Source: Armatimonadota bacterium (GTDB lineage Bacteria > Sysuimicrobiota > Sysuimicrobiia > Sysuimicrobiales > Kaftiobacteriaceae). Taken from it: 33,585 nucleotides of DNA. The position numbers and the translations under genes were made by a program. Shown one piece after another: positions 26,434 through 33,585 of the stretch (its first letter is position 1; every line of letters starts with the position of its first letter). The notes below the pieces were generated by a model. The model was not told the origin of the DNA. It worked only from the letters and a program-made list of their open reading frames with translations, and did no database searches. The stretch is from positions 363 to 33,947 of the forward strand of contig JAVKHY010000017.1 in assembly GCA_031459765.1 (NCBI GenBank). The letters are read 5' to 3'.

Positions 26434-27132
26434 ATGGCAGAATCGACCGAGATTGTCGCCGCCAAGCAGCGGCTGATCACCCTGGACGAGGTGAAACGCG
26501 ACCCCGAGGTGGAGGCGTACATCACCAAGGCCAACGAGTACACCGGCGCCATCGGCTACACCGAGCACGGCGCGCGCCACGCCACCCTCACGGCGAACAT
26601 CGCCTACAACACCCTGAAGCGCCTGGCCCACCCCGAGCGGGACGCGCAGCTGGCGGCCATCGCCGCCTACCTCCACGACATCGGCAACCTGGTGGGCCGG
26701 ATCAACCACGAGCACACCGGCGCGGTGCTGGCCAACGAGATCCTGCGGCGGCTGGGCATGGACCCGGTGGAGCGCGCCGTGGTGATGGGGGCCATTGGCA
26801 ACCACGAGGAGAAGGGCGGGGAGCCGGTCAGCCCGGTGGGCGCGGCGGTGATCCTGGCCGACAAATCCGACGTGCACCGCTCGCGCGTGCGCAACCCCGA
26901 CCCCACGACCTTCGACATCCACGACCGGGTGAACTACGCGGTGGAACACTCCTTCCTCCGCGTGGACGAGAAGAGCAAGACGGTGACCCTGGAGCTGACC
27001 ATCGACACGACCCTGTCGCAGGTCATGGAGTACTTCGAGATCTTCCTCACCCGCATGGTGATGTGCCGCCGCGCCGCGCAGTTCTTGGGCTGCGAGTTCA
27101 AGCTGCAGATCAACGGGGCCAAGCTGCTCTAG
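26434..27132 (+). CDS. HD-domain phosphohydrolase
   Basis: 232-residue soluble protein with an HD metal-dependent phosphohydrolase core: His45/His49 in GYTEHGARHA, the His81-Asp82 pair in YLHDIGN, His124 in GNHEEKGG and Asp146 in LADKSDVHRS. The C-terminal part (about 160-232) is a small alpha/beta extension. This arrangement resembles uncharacterised HD hydrolases of thermophilic and Gram-positive bacteria. Substrates of the superfamily include nucleotides and signalling nucleotides; none can be assigned. It lies 29 bp after yajC on the same strand. Confidence 0.88.
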   Translation: MAESTEIVAAKQRLITLDEVKRDPEVEAYITKANEYTGAIGYTEHGARHATLTANIAYNTLKRLAHPERDAQLAAIAAYLHDIGNLVGRINHEHTGAVLANEILRRLGMDPVERAVVMGAIGNHEEKGGEPVSPVGAAVILADKSDVHRSRVRNPDPTTFDIHDRVNYAVEHSFLRVDEKSKTVTLELTIDTTLSQVMEYFEIFLTRMVMCRRAAQFLGCEFKLQINGAKLL

Positions 27133-27313
27133 CCTTCCCCCCGACGCGGGTCTGGAGCACGAGGTCGCACCGTTGCTCCGGCGTCCGGTCGCCACCCAGG
27201 CGCACGCCGGTGAACGTGGGGAACCCGTGGCGGCCCGCGACGCACGCAGCAGAAGGAGACCGCGGGTCGGCGTGGAAACGGCCCGAAACTCAAACTGACG
27301 AGGGGGGACGTCG

Positions 27314-27663
27314 ATGAGGAGAGGGTGGATCGCCCCAGGGGTCGCAACCCTGCTGGTGTTCATGACGTACGGGAGCGCGATTGGAGCGGCCAAGACGTAG
27401 AAGGTCACCATCACGATGACCGACTTCAGATTCACGCCGGCGCGGATCACACTGCAGGCCAACGTGCCGGCCGAGATCGTGCTGGTGAACAAGGGAACCG
27501 TGGAGCACGAGTTCATGGTCTACAAGACCCCGGCGGGCAAGGTCGATGACTGGGACGAGTTCGTCATGTCCAACACCTACTTCCAGAACCTGGGTGAGGT
27601 CGAGGGAGAGTTTCCGGGCGTGGGCACGAGGCGGGGATGAAGGGCGCGTTGATCGTCAAGTAG
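27314..27663 (+). pseudogene. Degraded secreted cupredoxin-domain protein
   Basis: The reading frame opens at the ATG at 27314, after GAGGGGGGACGTCG, with a signal peptide (MRRGWIAPGVATLLVFMTYG...). It meets TAG at 27398-27400 and continues in the same frame as KVTITMTDFRFTPARITLQA and VEHEFMVYKTP, a clear cupredoxin N-terminal half. The TAG is probably a former CAG. The frame then runs out at GVGTRRG-stop (27640), but the next frame reads GHEAGMKGALIVK-stop (to 27663), the normal end of such proteins. The strand carrying the copper Cys is missing and the junction is GGGCAC, so an internal deletion has also occurred. I see nothing else in the 181 bp between it and the HD gene. Confidence 0.85.
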
Positions 27664-27720
27664 CGAGAGCCGACCGAGGGACAGGTCTGGGTCGCTGGGC
27701 AGTGCAGAGGCCGTTTCCGT

Positions 27721-29670
27721 TCAGAGGATCAGGGCCAGCGCGCGCGCGGCGAGGCCGCCGAGGGCCACAGCCAGGGTCACGGTGCCGGCACTGATCAGGG
27801 CCGCCCGCCTCCAGCCCAGGGCACGCCCCAGGACGGCCATGGTGGCCACGCAGGGGATGTAGATCGTGTTGACCAGGGCGTAGGTGAAGATCTGCCGCCC
27901 GGTCATGAAGCTGAGCAGGTTGTCGGCGCCGCGGCCAAACTGCGCCGCGGCCAGGGCCACCAGCAGCTGCAGGGCCAGTTCTTTGCGCAGGACGGCGAAG
28001 ACCAATGTCAGGCCGGCCGCCGCCGGCAGGCCCAGCCATCCTTCCACGACGGGCGCCAGGGGCCGGGCGGCCAGCCGGATCCATCCCGTTTCGTAGAGCG
28101 CCCCCAGGACCAGACTCCCCAGCAGGACGATCGGCACCGCCACGCCCGCGAACTCGCGCACCCGATACCACGTCTTGCGCACGACGGTGCGGGCGGTCGG
28201 CACGCGGAAGGGAAAGATCTCCATGAGCAAGCCCGTCCGGGGCCCGGGGACGATCCGGTTCAGGCCCCACCCGGCGCCGAGGATGACCCCTGTCGTCACC
28301 CCGTACAGCGCCAGCGCCCACGGCCAACCCAGGAAGCGTGCCACCGCGCCGAAGATGACCGCGGTCCGCGCGCTGCAGGGGACGAGCGTGATGAGCGTGC
28401 CGGCGATGAGGCGCTCCCGGTCGGTGCGCAGGACGCGGAGCCCGATGATCGCCGGTACGTTGCAGCCCGCGCCGGCGACCAGCGGGATGGCCGCTCGACC
28501 GTTGAGGCCCATGCGGCCCAGGGTCCGGTCGAGCAGGACCGCGGCGGCGTTCAGGTAGCCTGTGTCCTCGAGGACCGCGAGAACGAGGTAGAAGGTCGCG
28601 ACGTAGGGCAGGCCGATGGACAGGACCGCGTTCAGGCCGGCGTCGATGCCCCACAGCAGGGTGCGGGCCGGGACCCCGGTGCCGAGCAGCCGCGCGACCG
28701 CGGTCCTGACCGGAGGAGAGACATACGCAGCCCAGACGCCGTCCAGGGCCGCGGCGAGCAACGAGCCGCCCCAGAAGAGGCCGGCGAAGATGGCGGCGAG
28801 GACGAGGACCAGGAGGGGCAGCCCGGTCGCCGGACGGGTGGCGAGATGCCAGGCGTGTCTGCCCCGCAGCTCGGCGTCGCCGACGGTGACAAGGCGGGCG
28901 ATGCGCTCGGCCACCTCATGGCGCTGGCGGGCGATGTACAGCGGAACCTCCTCGCCAACCTCGGCCCGGAGACGCGCCCGAATGTCGGCCGCGGGGGTGT
29001 CTGGCGCGAGAGGCGGGCGCTCGAGGGCGAGGAAGGCGGCGGCGGTGCCGGTTTCGCCGCTCCGCGCGCTCACCTCGGCGACGGCGGCCTCCAGGCGGGC
29101 ACTGTAGCGGTGCCGCCTTGTGGGGGATCGGCCGGCGGCCCGCGCGGCATGGCGGGCCGCTTCCATGACTCCGCGGCCCTGCGTCGCGACCGTAGCGATC
29201 ACGGGGACGCCGAGCAGCTCCGACAGGTGGGCGATGTCGATGCGCAGGCCGCCCCGCGTCGCGGCGTCCCACAGGTTGAGGGCCACGACGACGGGAAACC
29301 CCAGGTCGATCAACTGGAGGACGAGGTAGAGATTCCGGGCCAGGTTGGTGGCGTCCACGACGACGAGCACACCCTCCGGGCGGCTCCGCAGCAACGCCTC
29401 CCAGGCGGCGCGCTGGTCCTCGCCCGAACCGGTCAGCCCGTAGGTGCCGGGCAGATCGACGATGCGGAAAACGCGGCCGGCGATTTCGGCGGTGCCGATC
29501 GCCACCTCCACCGTGGTCCCGGGATAGTTTGTCGTCAGGGCGGCCAGACCCGTCAGCCGGTTGAAGACCGTGGATTTTCCCACGTTGGGGTTTCCGGCCA
29601 GGAGCAGGGTGGGCAGACGAGAGTCTGTTGCGGCGGAAACTCTGGGGTGGCAGGAGACCCCCGTCGTCAC
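27721..29670 (-). CDS. feoB: Ferrous iron transporter FeoB
   Basis: 649-residue inner-membrane Fe(II) importer. The N-terminal G domain has GNPNVGKST (26-34), the switch region with NYPGTT, DLPGTY, and NLWD for guanine recognition. A helical spacer (about 170-270) leads to the membrane domain with two Gate motifs (around ATFYLVLAVLEDTGYLNAAAVLLDR and VAVPIVLLGSLVLGALYETG). The conserved GAGCNVPAIIG and LVPCSARTAV segments, with cysteines, and VLRKELALQLL are also present. The GTG start overlaps the feoA stop (GTGA). It is on the shorter side for the family but complete. Confidence 0.96.
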   Translation of the reverse strand: MTTGVSCHPRVSAATDSRLPTLLLAGNPNVGKSTVFNRLTGLAALTTNYPGTTVEVAIGTAEIAGRVFRIVDLPGTYGLTGSGEDQRAAWEALLRSRPEGVLVVVDATNLARNLYLVLQLIDLGFPVVVALNLWDAATRGGLRIDIAHLSELLGVPVIATVATQGRGVMEAARHAARAAGRSPTRRHRYSARLEAAVAEVSARSGETGTAAAFLALERPPLAPDTPAADIRARLRAEVGEEVPLYIARQRHEVAERIARLVTVGDAELRGRHAWHLATRPATGLPLLVLVLAAIFAGLFWGGSLLAAALDGVWAAYVSPPVRTAVARLLGTGVPARTLLWGIDAGLNAVLSIGLPYVATFYLVLAVLEDTGYLNAAAVLLDRTLGRMGLNGRAAIPLVAGAGCNVPAIIGLRVLRTDRERLIAGTLITLVPCSARTAVIFGAVARFLGWPWALALYGVTTGVILGAGWGLNRIVPGPRTGLLMEIFPFRVPTARTVVRKTWYRVREFAGVAVPIVLLGSLVLGALYETGWIRLAARPLAPVVEGWLGLPAAAGLTLVFAVLRKELALQLLVALAAAQFGRGADNLLSFMTGRQIFTYALVNTIYIPCVATMAVLGRALGWRRAALISAGTVTLAVALGGLAARALALIL

Positions 29671-29903
29671 GCCAGGACACGGACGCGCTCGGCGACGGTG
29701 CGCCCCAGGGCGTACAGACCGCCGCCGGCGGACACCAGAAGGGGACCGCCCATCGGCAAGGTCTGGACCACCTCCACCGCCTGGCCGGGGAGCATCCGGA
29801 GGGCGGCCAGCTCATCCCGGAGGTCCTCGTCTTCGGGAAGCGCCTCGATCACACCGCGCGCGCCGGCGGGCAGCTGGCTGAGAAGGGTCGACTGGACGGC
29901 CAT
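29667..29903 (-). CDS. feoA: FeoA SH3-like protein
   Basis: 78-residue cytoplasmic accessory protein of FeoB. The features are ALPEDEDLRDELAALRMLPGQAVEVVQTLPMGGPLLVSAGGGLYALGRTVAERVRV: the Leu-Arg-x-Leu-Gly-like turn, the PMGGPL strand and the LGR-AERV ending of FeoA. It starts at an ATG after GCAGGATCGCCG and is coupled to feoB. It diverges from hemA over 216 bp. Confidence 0.93.
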   Translation of the reverse strand: MAVQSTLLSQLPAGARGVIEALPEDEDLRDELAALRMLPGQAVEVVQTLPMGGPLLVSAGGGLYALGRTVAERVRVLA

Positions 29904-29924
29904 CGGCGATCCTGCGTCTCCTCG

Positions 29925-29943
29925 TTAGGTCTCCCTACACCAA
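29925..29943 (-). promoter_or_regulatory. Possible iron-regulator (DtxR/IdeR-like) site upstream of feoA
   Basis: TTAGGTCTCCCTACACCAA agrees with the 19-bp DtxR/IdeR consensus (TTAGGTTAGSCTAACCTAA) at about 13 positions, including the whole first half-site. The second half-site is shifted by one base. It lies 22-40 bp before the feoA start, where a repressor would act. This is suggestive only. Confidence 0.25.
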
Positions 29944-29966
29944 TTTACTGCGCCGGGCCGAGGCGG

Positions 29967-29995
29967 CTGACAATCCGGCCGCTGCCCGATATGAA
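29967..29995 (+). promoter_or_regulatory. Probable hemA operon promoter
   Basis: CTGACA (29967-29972), a 17-bp spacer and TATGAA (29990-29995). Transcription would start near 30002, leaving a leader of about 118 nt ahead of hemA. The -35 lies close to the likely control region of the divergent feoA. Confidence 0.5.
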
Positions 29996-30053
29996 TCCCA
30001 CCCCAGCCTTATGGATGTGCGTGCTGACCGCCTGCTATGCTGCCCACGTAGCT

Positions 30054-30061
30054 AAAGGAGG
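30054..30061 (+). promoter_or_regulatory. Orphan Shine-Dalgarno AAAGGAGG in the hemA leader
   Basis: A near-perfect ribosome-binding sequence with no ATG, GTG or TTG at a usable distance. It is 58 nt before the hemA ATG. Its GGAGG (30057-30061) is complementary to CCTCC at 30114-30118, directly before that ATG. Confidence 0.5.
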
Positions 30062-30119
30062 TCTTTCTCCGGAAGTCGAATAATTTGGCAACTTTACCCA
30101 GGATTCTTCAGCGCCTCCG

Positions 30120-31379
30120 ATGCTTACGATGATCGGCCTCAGCCATAAGACCGCGCCGCTAGAGGTGCGCGAGCGGCTGGCCTTTGGCGAGGAGGAGGTG
30201 CCGGAGGCCCTTCGGGCAGTTCGGGCCCTGCCGGGGGTGCGGGAAGCCTACCTCCTCTCGACGTGTAACCGGACGGAGGTCTACCTCTGCACCTGGGAGC
30301 AGCCCGACCTCGGCCGGGTCGCTGAGGCCCTGGCCCGGCTGCGGCGGGTGGACAAATCAAGTTTCCTGCCCCACCTGGGTTTTGCCGCGAATGAGGAGGC
30401 CGCCCGTCACCTCCTGCGTGTGGCGGCCGGGCTCGAGTCGATGGTCGTCGGCGAGAACCAGATCCTCGGCCAGGTTCGGCGCGCCTTCGCGGCGGCCAGA
30501 GCGACGGGGGCGACGGGACCGGTGTTGCACCGGCTCCTGCAGGTGGCCATCGCCTGCGGACGACGGGTCCGGGCCGAGACGGGTCTGGGGCGGCGGTCCG
30601 CCTCGATTCCCCATGCCGCGTTCGACCGGTGTCGCCGGAGCTGGGGGGTCGCGCACGATCGGACGGTCGGGATTGTCGGGGCGGGGGAGATGGCCCAGCT
30701 CGCCGCAAAGGCCTTCAGCGCGGGCGGGGCGCGGATCAGGTTCATCGCCAACCGCACGCTGGAGGCGGCGGAAGCCCTGGCCAGCCGCTACGGGGCGGAG
30801 GCCATCCCCCTCGACGTTCTGGCGCCGGCGCTGGACGGACTGGACGCGCTCGTCGTCTCCGTCGGCGCGGACCACGCGGTGATCGGAGCGTCGTCGGTTG
30901 CCGGTCGCGACGGCTCGGCCCCGCTGCTCGTGGTGGACATCGGCGTCCCGCGGGGGGTCGATCCGGAGGTGGGCCGCCTGCCGGGAGTGACCTTGATCGA
31001 CCTGGACATGCTCGGGCCGGAGGCGGTCGGTCCCACGCCTCCCGAGGACGTGGCCGCGGCGGAGGTCATCGTCGAAGAGGCGCTGGAAGCCTTTCTCCGC
31101 TGGCAGGGGGCCCGTGCCGCGGAACCGGTGATCGCCGCCCTGCACCACCGCGCCGAGCGGATCGTCGAAGAAGAACTGGAGCGGGCGCGCGCCAGGCTGC
31201 ACCGCCTCGACGAGCGCGAGCGGCGCGCGGTGCGCGGAGTGGTGGAAGGGGCGCTGCGCAAGCTCCTCCACGCGCCCTTCGTCCGGCTCCGCGCGCGAGG
31301 CGACGACGCGCGGGTGCTGGCCCTGGCCAGGGAACTGTTCGACCTGGACGGAGACCTGGACGGTGGGCCCGGTGGGTGA
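30120..31379 (+). CDS. hemA: Glutamyl-tRNA reductase
   Basis: 419-residue NADPH-dependent enzyme that reduces Glu-tRNA(Glu) to glutamate-1-semialdehyde, the first step of C5 tetrapyrrole synthesis. The N-terminal IGLSHKTAPLEVRERLAF, the catalytic Cys49 in LLSTCNRTEVY, the GLESMVVGENQILGQV block, the NADPH-binding GIVGAGEMAQLA and a C-terminal dimerisation helix are all present. The start is fixed: the in-frame stop TAA at 30081 is followed by no other start before the ATG at 30120, yet there is no ribosome site directly before it. It overlaps hemL by 17 nt. Confidence 0.96.
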   Translation: MLTMIGLSHKTAPLEVRERLAFGEEEVPEALRAVRALPGVREAYLLSTCNRTEVYLCTWEQPDLGRVAEALARLRRVDKSSFLPHLGFAANEEAARHLLRVAAGLESMVVGENQILGQVRRAFAAARATGATGPVLHRLLQVAIACGRRVRAETGLGRRSASIPHAAFDRCRRSWGVAHDRTVGIVGAGEMAQLAAKAFSAGGARIRFIANRTLEAAEALASRYGAEAIPLDVLAPALDGLDALVVSVGADHAVIGASSVAGRDGSAPLLVVDIGVPRGVDPEVGRLPGVTLIDLDMLGPEAVGPTPPEDVAAAEVIVEEALEAFLRWQGARAAEPVIAALHHRAERIVEEELERARARLHRLDERERRAVRGVVEGALRKLLHAPFVRLRARGDDARVLALARELFDLDGDLDGGPGG

Positions 31380-32670
31380 CGCGGTCGCTGCCACGTCGGA
31401 AGACCTCTTCGCGGAGAGCCTGCGGTACTTCCCGGGCGGGGTGAACAGTCCGGTGCGGGCCTTCCGCGCCGTCGGCGGGACGCCGGTGGTCGTGGCGGAA
31501 GGTCGGGGCGCGCGCGTGACCGACGTCGACGGCCGGAGCTACCTCGACTACATCGGCTCGTGGGGCGCGCTGGTGCTGGGTCACGCCGCGCCCGAGGTCG
31601 TCGACGCCGTCCGGCGGGCCGCCGCGCGCGGCACCACCTACGGCATGCCCACGCCCTATGAGGCGGAACTGGCCCGAATGATCCAGGCCGCCGTTCCCTC
31701 AATGCAGCGGATGCGCTTCGTCAGTTCCGGCACCGAGGCCGCGATGAGCAGTCTGCGCGCGGCCCGGGGATTCACGGGTCGGGCCAAGGTGGTCAAGTTC
31801 GGGGGGTGCTATCACGGCCACGCCGACGCGCTTCTCGCGCAGGCCGGATCCGGGCTGGCCACCTTCGGGCTTCCCGGCAGCGCCGGGGTGACCCCGGGCG
31901 CAGTCGCCGACACCGTCGTGCTCCCTTACAACGACCTGGCCGCCGCGCGGGCGGTGTTTGCGGCGCGAGGAGCCGAGATCGCGGCGGTGATCGTAGAACC
32001 GGTGGCGGCGAACATGGGGGTGGTCCCGCCCGAGCCCGGCTTCCTCGCCGCGCTGCGCGAGCTGACGGCGGCCTGCGGGGCCCTGCTGATTTTCGATGAG
32101 GTGATCACCGGATTCCGGGTGGCCCGAGGCGGCGCGCAGGAGCGCTTCGGGATCACGCCCGACCTGACGTGTCTGGGGAAGATCGTCGGCGGCGGCCTGC
32201 CGCTCGCCGTCTACGGCGGCCGCGCCGACGTGATGGACCTCATCGCCCCGCTCGGCCCCGTCTATCAGGCCGGCACCCTGTCGGGGAATCCCCTGGCGGT
32301 GGCGGCGGGCGCGGCCACGCTGCGGCGGCTGGCCGAGCCGGGAATCTACGAGCGCCTGGAAACCCTGGCCGCAGGCCTGGAGGCGGGGTTGCGCGAGGCG
32401 GCGGACCGCGCGGGCGTATCCTGTTCCATCGCGCGGGTGGCCTCGATGCTCACGGTGTTCTTCACGCCTCGGGCGCCGCGCGACTACGCCGAGGCCGTGG
32501 CCGCCGACACCGCCGCTTTCGCCCGGTTCTTCCACGCCATGCGGGAACGCGGGGTGCTGCTGCCGCCGTCCCAGTTCGAGGCCTGGTTTATTTCCTTGGC
32601 GCATACCGACGACGATGTCGCCCACACCGTCGCGGCGGCGGGGGCAGCCTTCCGGGCGGTGCGGCCGTGA
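31363..32670 (+). CDS. hemL: Glutamate-1-semialdehyde 2,1-aminomutase
   Basis: 435-residue PLP enzyme that converts glutamate-1-semialdehyde into 5-aminolevulinate, taking the unstable product of HemA directly. FPGGVNSPVRAF, SSGTEAAMSSLRAARGFTGR, the PLP aspartate in IFDEVITGFR, the Schiff-base Lys273 in CLGKIVGGGLP and YQAGTLSGNPLA are canonical. The GTG at 31363 has GGAG nine bases before it and lies inside hemA; an in-frame GTG at 31372 is a close alternative. The stop overlaps the hemC start (GTGA). Confidence 0.96.
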   Translation: MGPVGDAVAATSEDLFAESLRYFPGGVNSPVRAFRAVGGTPVVVAEGRGARVTDVDGRSYLDYIGSWGALVLGHAAPEVVDAVRRAAARGTTYGMPTPYEAELARMIQAAVPSMQRMRFVSSGTEAAMSSLRAARGFTGRAKVVKFGGCYHGHADALLAQAGSGLATFGLPGSAGVTPGAVADTVVLPYNDLAAARAVFAARGAEIAAVIVEPVAANMGVVPPEPGFLAALRELTAACGALLIFDEVITGFRVARGGAQERFGITPDLTCLGKIVGGGLPLAVYGGRADVMDLIAPLGPVYQAGTLSGNPLAVAAGAATLRRLAEPGIYERLETLAAGLEAGLREAADRAGVSCSIARVASMLTVFFTPRAPRDYAEAVAADTAAFARFFHAMRERGVLLPPSQFEAWFISLAHTDDDVAHTVAAAGAAFRAVRP

Positions 32671-33585
32671 CGGCGGGATCCTTCGTCCTCGGGACGCGCG
32701 GCAGCACGCTGGCCGTGCGCCAGACGGAGGCGGTGGCGGCCGCGCTGCGCCGGGCCCATCCTGCGCTCACCGTCTCCATTCTGACCATCCGGACTACCGG
32801 GGACCAGCAGCCCGAGGCGCCCTTTGAGGCCCTGCCCGGGATCGGCTTCTTCGTCAAGGAACTGGAGGTCGCGCTCCTCGAGCGGCGCGTGGATGCGGCG
32901 GTGCACAGCATGAAGGACCTGCCCACGGCGGCCACCCCGGGCCTGACGGTGTGCGCCGTCACCGCGCGCGAGGATCCCCGCGACGTCCTGGTCGGACGTC
33001 CGGGCGCCACGCTGGCGACCCTTCCCCGGGGAGCCCGGATCGGCACCGGCAGCCCGCGGCGCGCGGCGTTCGTGCGCGCCGTCCGCCCGGACCTGCAGAT
33101 CGTCCCCATCCGGGGGAACGTCGAGACGCGGCTGCGGAAGGTGGATGCCGGCGAGCTCGACGCCGTGATCGTGGCCGGGGCGGGCTTGCGGCGTCTGGGG
33201 CTGGAGGACCGGATCGCCGAGTGGCTGCCCTTCGAGGTGATCCTGCCGGCTCCCGGGCAGGGCGCGCTGGGGGTGCAGGTCAGGATCGGAGACGAGACGG
33301 CGGCGCAGATCGTCTCCGCGGTGGACGATCGGCCGACGCGGTGGGCGGTGACGGCCGAGCGGGCTCTCCTTGACCGGCTCCAGGGCGGATGTCGGTTGCC
33401 GGCGGGCGCGCACGCGATCATCCGCGACGGCGCGGTGCGGCTCCAGGCCGCTGTGGTCGTGCCGGACGGCCGCCGGGCGCTGCGGGGGGAACGCAACGGA
33501 CCGGTCTCCCGGGCGGAGGCGGTGGGTCGGGCCCTGGCGGAGGACCTGCTGGCCCGCGGGGCGGGAGAACTGCTGCGCGCCGTGG
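32667..33585 (+). CDS. hemC: Porphobilinogen deaminase (hydroxymethylbilane synthase), 3' end cut by window edge
   Basis: Enzyme that assembles four porphobilinogens into hydroxymethylbilane. 306 codons are visible, nearly the full family length. The catalytic Asp84 is in VHSMKDLPT. The arginine-rich binding segments are GTGSPRRAAFVR and IRGNVETRLRK. PAPGQGALGVQ follows, and the dipyrromethane-carrying Cys242 is in GGCRLPAGA. The start is a GTG overlapping the hemL stop. hemB, which supplies porphobilinogen, is not in the window and may follow. Confidence 0.95.
   Translation, partial: MTAGSFVLGTRGSTLAVRQTEAVAAALRRAHPALTVSILTIRTTGDQQPEAPFEALPGIGFFVKELEVALLERRVDAAVHSMKDLPTAATPGLTVCAVTAREDPRDVLVGRPGATLATLPRGARIGTGSPRRAAFVRAVRPDLQIVPIRGNVETRLRKVDAGELDAVIVAGAGLRRLGLEDRIAEWLPFEVILPAPGQGALGVQVRIGDETAAQIVSAVDDRPTRWAVTAERALLDRLQGGCRLPAGAHAIIRDGAVRLQAAVVVPDGRRALRGERNGPVSRAEAVGRALAEDLLARGAGELLRAV

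Noticed and set aside
27398-27400. In-frame TAG in the cupredoxin gene as a recoded amino acid
   Set aside because: TAG is used as a normal stop by several genes here (queA, acsA, spoIID), and the same gene also has an internal deletion, so decay is the simpler explanation.
30011-30055. Short frame MDVRADRLLCCPRS as a Cys leader peptide
   Set aside because: It has no ribosome site, hemA is not a cysteine gene, and such short frames are common by chance.

Overview
This is a high-GC bacterial chromosome segment densely packed with housekeeping and catabolic genes. I see no insertion sequence, prophage, CRISPR array or rRNA. The string yebC-ruvC-ruvA-ruvB-DUF2905-spoIID-queA ... tgt-yajC, the frequent GTG/TTG starts, the TATAAT-type -10 elements and a Gram-positive/actinobacterial-type LexA box in front of ruvC point to a Terrabacteria lineage. 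A deep-branching, uncultured, high-GC relative of Firmicutes, Armatimonadota or CSP1-3-type phyla would fit. This placement is inference from gene content; species cannot be read from the sequence.

Region 1 (1-3258, minus strand): a nearly complete M32 metallocarboxypeptidase preceded by a YerA-like adenine-deaminase-family amidohydrolase. Region 2 (3318-8523, plus): a tightly coupled catabolic operon. It encodes a FlK-like hotdog thioesterase, a DapA-family aldolase, HpaB and HpaC (two-component 4-hydroxyphenylacetate 3-monooxygenase), HpaD (homoprotocatechuate 2,3-dioxygenase) and a SAM methyltransferase. HpaB/HpaC hydroxylate and HpaD opens the ring; the later steps (hpaE, F, G, H types) are not in the window. 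Region 3 (8538-9341): a small Arg-rich ORF translationally coupled to a Pol-beta-type nucleotidyltransferase. Region 4 (9361-13761): panE on the minus strand, divergent from a MacAB-like ABC exporter (HlyD-type adaptor, ATPase, permease). A tRNA-Ala(CGC) with its own promoter follows.

Region 5 (14022-21849, plus): PBP1A, YebC, RuvCAB, a DUF2905 membrane protein, a SpoIID/LytB-domain protein and QueA. A perfect LexA-type dyad sits between the ruvC -10 element and its start, implying SOS control of ruvCAB. RuvA has an unusual DNA-facing loop. Region 6 (21868-24805): two proteins of unknown function plus acetyl-CoA synthetase, inserted between queA and tgt, which usually lie together. Region 7 (24884-27132): tgt, yajC and an HD-domain hydrolase. 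At 27314-27663 lies a decayed cupredoxin gene with an in-frame amber codon and an apparent microhomology deletion.

Region 8 (27721-33585): feoAB (ferrous iron uptake, minus) diverges from hemA-hemL-hemC (tetrapyrrole synthesis, plus), so iron import and haem precursor synthesis share one 216-bp control region. hemA lacks its own Shine-Dalgarno sequence, while a perfect one lies orphaned about 58 nt upstream. Several genes in the window (tgt, the secreted protein at 22467, possibly the ORF at 8542/8551) have a -10 element so close to the start codon that leaderless mRNAs are likely.
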